A stretch of DNA of 64,000 bases from Echiichthys vipera. Lineage: Eukaryota; Chordata; Actinopteri; Perciformes; Trachinidae. Shown here piece by piece: positions 62,677 to 64,000 of this stretch. The first letter of the stretch is position 1. Each line of letters opens with the position of its first letter. The notes under the pieces are model-generated. The model searched no databases. It was not told the DNA's origin and saw nothing but the letters and a program-made list of their open reading frames with translations. The position numbers and the translations under genes are program-made. The stretch spans positions 17,856,521 through 17,920,520 of the forward strand of contig OY829648.1 in assembly GCA_963691815.1 (NCBI GenBank), read 5' to 3'.

Positions 62677-63440
62677 GTTTGGATGCCCAGCCTCCTCTCT
62701 GTGTTTTGTCTGGACATGTCTTTTGTTGATAAGATGCGACACATCTGTGACAGACACTGGTGTACGTAGTTAGCCATCTTGCACGATGTCAAAAGTTATT
62801 TTCCTGATGCAACACTAGAAGTTACTTAAACAGAGCAGGAATTAATGAATGAAACTTTTTTAAATGGAAACCTCTTTTCCTGTTCGATTATCATTGTTTT
62901 AGAATTGTTTATCAAATGTCAATGGGCATTAGAGAGCTCCTTGTGACTTTTCCGGTTTCCCTTATTTAGTTAAATTTATGTATGATAACTGAGTAAGACT
63001 TTAGTTCGGTAAGATAGAGGGCATCCTGTGTTTTACAGAATTAGAAACGCCTGATAATTATATTCTCACCAGCAGCTATCAATTTTGGTCATGCGTTTCT
63101 CGAAACGTTGGTCATTATTATGAACAATACACATTGAACAAACATTAACAGTCGGGAAATCCCTCCCCCCTCTCCCAACCAACAATCCCCTCGGAGGAAA
63201 ATAAATAAGTCGGTAAAAAAAAAACAAGTATAAAATAAAAAACATATGACAGTAAAAAAAATAACATAAATAAATTAAAAAACACAACATTAAGAACATT
63301 AAATGGACACAAAAAATGGGATAATAATAACAACAATACAATAATAACAATATAAGCAATAACATAACAATAAAAATGCTAATAATGATGATGATAATAA
63401 TTAATGACAATAATAATAATTATTATAATGAGATTGTTCA
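62677..63440. other. Putative intron start, then A/AAT-rich DNA
   Basis: 62677-63130 shows nothing recognisable. 63180-63440 is very A-rich with AATAAT triplets and may be the degenerate 3' tail region of the LINE that follows on the minus strand. Confidence 0.4.
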
Positions 63441-64000
63441 AAGCAGATTTATAAAACTTGGTCACCTTCCTATGATTTCCCCTCGATTCATAACCATTGT
63501 ATTCAAGCCAATCTGCAGTGGTATTGCTAACTCAAGGTCAAGGTAATTACATGTTTGGCTTGCAACAAACAGAAATTGATTAGTTTGCGTTTCTTTGCAT
63601 TTACTGGGAAATCATCAGGGTATATGTGTAATAAACACATTTTAGCTTCAATGGGAAAAACGATATCTGTCAATTTAGAAGTCAGCCCCAGAACCTCTTT
63701 CCAGAATACCTGGAGTTTTCGGCATTCCCACATACAATGATAGAGAGTGCCAATTTATTCAGTGCACTTACTACATATATCAGGGATCTCAGGATTCAAA
63801 TTATGTAACTTAACCGGATTAATATAAGTCCTTAGCAACCACTTATACGGCAGCAGTTTAAATCGGTATTTATAGTTTGAGTTTGGGTTTGGGCGTGAAG
63901 ACATGCCTTCTCCCAGTCTTCTAATTTGGTGATGCTTTTAATGTCTGGGTATATTGACAGAAAAAGTTATCCAGATAATACCCCCTACATATTAACCACT
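63441..64000 (-). mobile_element. L1-like LINE ORF2 3' end, decayed, cut by the window
   Basis: Read on the minus strand from the window edge, the translation shows FKLLPYKWLLRTYINPVKLH, then NPEIPDICSKCTE, a stop codon, IGTLYHCMWECRKLQVFWKE and LINFCLLQAKHVITL. This order (KLL..KWL, zinc-like CxKC...HCxWxCxKxQxFWKE, FCLLQAKxxI) is the C-terminal cysteine-containing domain of L1-type fish LINE ORF2 proteins. The internal stop shows the copy is dead. The reverse transcriptase and endonuclease would lie beyond the right edge. Confidence 0.65.

Overview
The window looks like nuclear DNA from a teleost fish, probably a percomorph-type genome. The evidence is the intron-rich vertebrate gene structures, very long CA/TG, GA and GAA microsatellites, and many teleost-style repeats (tRNA-like SINEs, hAT- and PIF/Harbinger-like DNA elements, L2/CR1-like and L1-like LINEs). 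The species cannot be named from the sequence alone.

Layout. From 1 to about 24 kb I see no host exon I can defend, only degraded transposons, SINEs, microsatellites and unassigned DNA. From 26.7 down to 24.4 kb, on the minus strand, is a complete five-exon SREK1IP1 gene (171 aa: CCHC zinc knuckle, then a Lys/Ser/Glu-rich tail). From 27 to 41 kb is repeat-rich intergenic DNA. It includes a 5'-truncated LINE with a reverse transcriptase frame (32.1-34.3 kb), a second 3' LINE end fused to a GAA tract (30.9-31.0 kb), and an exact 243-bp duplication whose copies are separated by a 106-bp segment also found 3.4 kb upstream. From 41.4 to 61.5 kb two intestinal-type alkaline phosphatase genes lie head to tail on the plus strand. 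Each has 11 coding exons with identical intron phases, a signal peptide, the metal and phosphate ligands and a GPI-type C-terminus (537 and about 521 aa). After 61.7 kb come a possible first exon of an unidentified plus-strand gene (62.6 kb) and the 3' end of an L1-like LINE that runs off the window.

Gene relationships. The two phosphatases are tandem paralogues and should be GPI-anchored ectoenzymes that hydrolyse phosphomonoesters at the gut brush border. SREK1IP1 is an unrelated nuclear splicing-associated gene. Nothing suggests a shared pathway.

Most unusual observation. Intron 8 of both phosphatases begins with AT (ATGAGT and ATAAGT) where family homology predicts GT, immediately after the conserved active-site Glu codon. 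In copy 1 an AT-AG splice restores the family sequence exactly. In copy 2 a GT-AG splice shifted 4 bases downstream is in frame but changes the sequence next to the Glu. RNA evidence would decide which splices are used.
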